A DNA stretch of 5,956 nt from an uncultured Xanthobacteraceae bacterium. GTDB taxonomy: Bacteria > Pseudomonadota > Alphaproteobacteria > Rhizobiales > Xanthobacteraceae. The notes under the pieces were generated by a model. It saw only the letters and a list, made by a program, of their open reading frames with translations. It was not told the origin of the DNA and searched no databases. The stretch lies in NCBI GenBank assembly GCA_955652925.1, contig CATPCO010000501.1, forward strand, positions 1-5,956, written 5' to 3'. Numbering within the stretch: position 1 is the first letter of the stretch; each line of letters opens with the position of its first letter. Shown here piece by piece: positions 5,611 to 5,956 of this stretch. Both the position numbers and the translations under genes were made by a program.

Positions 5611-5627
5611 CGATTTCTTCGCAGCCG

Positions 5628-5703
5628 GCTCCCTTCGTCTAGCGGCCCAGGACGTCGCCCTCTCACGGCGAAAACAGGGGTTCGAGTCCCCTAGGGAGCG
5701 CCA
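5628..5703 (+). tRNA. tRNA-Glu (anticodon CTC)
   Basis: A full cloverleaf is visible. The acceptor stem GCTCCCT (5628-5634) pairs with AGGGAGC (5693-5699), the discriminator is G and CCA is encoded (5701-5703). The anticodon stem TCGCC/GGCGA (5655-5659, 5667-5671) holds loop CTCTCAC with anticodon CTC at 5662-5664. The T-arm is AGGGG-TTCGAGT-CCCCT (5676-5692). The D-arm with CTAGCGGCCCAGGAC matches bacterial tRNA-Glu. It decodes GAG. Its orientation is the same as the permease genes. Confidence 0.97.
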
Positions 5704-5956
5704 ATAATATCAAATACTTAGCTAATATTTTAAGGTCCTGCCGCTCTTCGTACGGAAAAAGTACGGAATGGATGATCCTGAACTGTAGCGCATGCACGCG
5801 GACGCATCGCGGTCACGGTGCCCCAAGAAAATGCCTACCTTGGGGCGAAGCGTTTCGATAGTTCCTGAAGAGCTCGCGGCGCTGGCACGGGCCGCCGAAT
5901 TCACTGATTTTCCGTGCCTTGCCGGGGCTCGCGATCGGGATCGCCCGGGGCTTCAT
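5704..5956. other. Unassigned region downstream of tRNA-Glu
   Basis: No gene can be supported here. The first 33 bp after the CCA are strikingly AT-rich compared with the rest. GTACGGA then occurs twice 11 bp apart (5750-5756, 5761-5767). A forward frame from ATG 5831 stays open to the edge (42 codons, MPTLGRSVSIVPEELAALAR...) but has no visible ribosome-binding site. A reverse frame of 60 codons (5904-5722) is also open, and a reverse ATG falls exactly at the edge (5956). None resembles a known protein. The region could be the start of an element inserted at the tRNA or a decayed remnant. Confidence 0.5.
5820..5846. repeat. 8-bp inverted repeat in the tRNA-flanking region
   Basis: GCCCCAAG (5820-5827) pairs with CTTGGGGC (5839-5846) around an 11-nt spacer. 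The forward ATG at 5831 falls in the spacer, which argues against that start or would place it under hairpin control. It has no T-run, so a tRNA terminator role is not supported. Confidence 0.55.

Noticed and set aside
5722..5904. A 60-codon reverse frame after the tRNA
   Set aside because: It is Ser/Ala/Arg-rich, overlaps an equally open forward frame, and lacks recognisable features or a clear ribosome-binding site.

Overview
The window looks like a chromosomal stretch from a high-GC alphaproteobacterium, most likely a member of the Hyphomicrobiales close to Bradyrhizobium or Rhodopseudomonas. This rests on codon usage, on the dense periplasmic-binding-protein genes, and on intergenic palindromic repeats of the kind common in that order. 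The genus is an inference; no ribosomal RNA or other marker is present.

Layout, left to right: (1) a reverse-strand PfkB/ribokinase-family sugar kinase cut by the left edge (1-374); (2) a 290-bp gap holding a 132-bp five-stem palindromic element; (3) a reverse-strand branched-chain-amino-acid-type periplasmic binding protein with a Tat-like signal (665-1852); (4) a 188-bp gap made almost entirely of palindromic repeat, including a perfect 28-bp palindrome; (5) a reverse-strand small cupin protein, best started at a GTG (2041-2544); (6) a divergent promoter region (2545-2682); (7) a forward-strand NMT1/SsuA/TauA-type binding protein (2683-3669); (8) a 372-bp gap filled by a composite inverted-repeat structure; (9) two overlapping forward-strand ABC permeases of the SsuC/TauC type (4042-4791 and 4788-5528); (10) tRNA-Glu(CTC) (5628-5703); (11) about 250 bp of unassigned sequence, AT-rich just after the tRNA.

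Functionally the forward block is an ABC importer with one binding protein and two different permeases, but no ATPase gene is in the window: the second permease is followed directly by a tRNA gene. The reverse block has an orphan binding protein of another class, a sugar kinase and a cupin. The substrates cannot be read from the sequence. The most unusual content is the repeats. They fill three of the intergenic gaps, sit directly against the stop of the forward binding protein, and appear to form the leader of the first permease and of the reverse binding protein. I see no convincing new enzyme or defence system here. The best leads are the missing ATPase, the repeat-filled operon gap and the tRNA 3' flank as a possible integration site.
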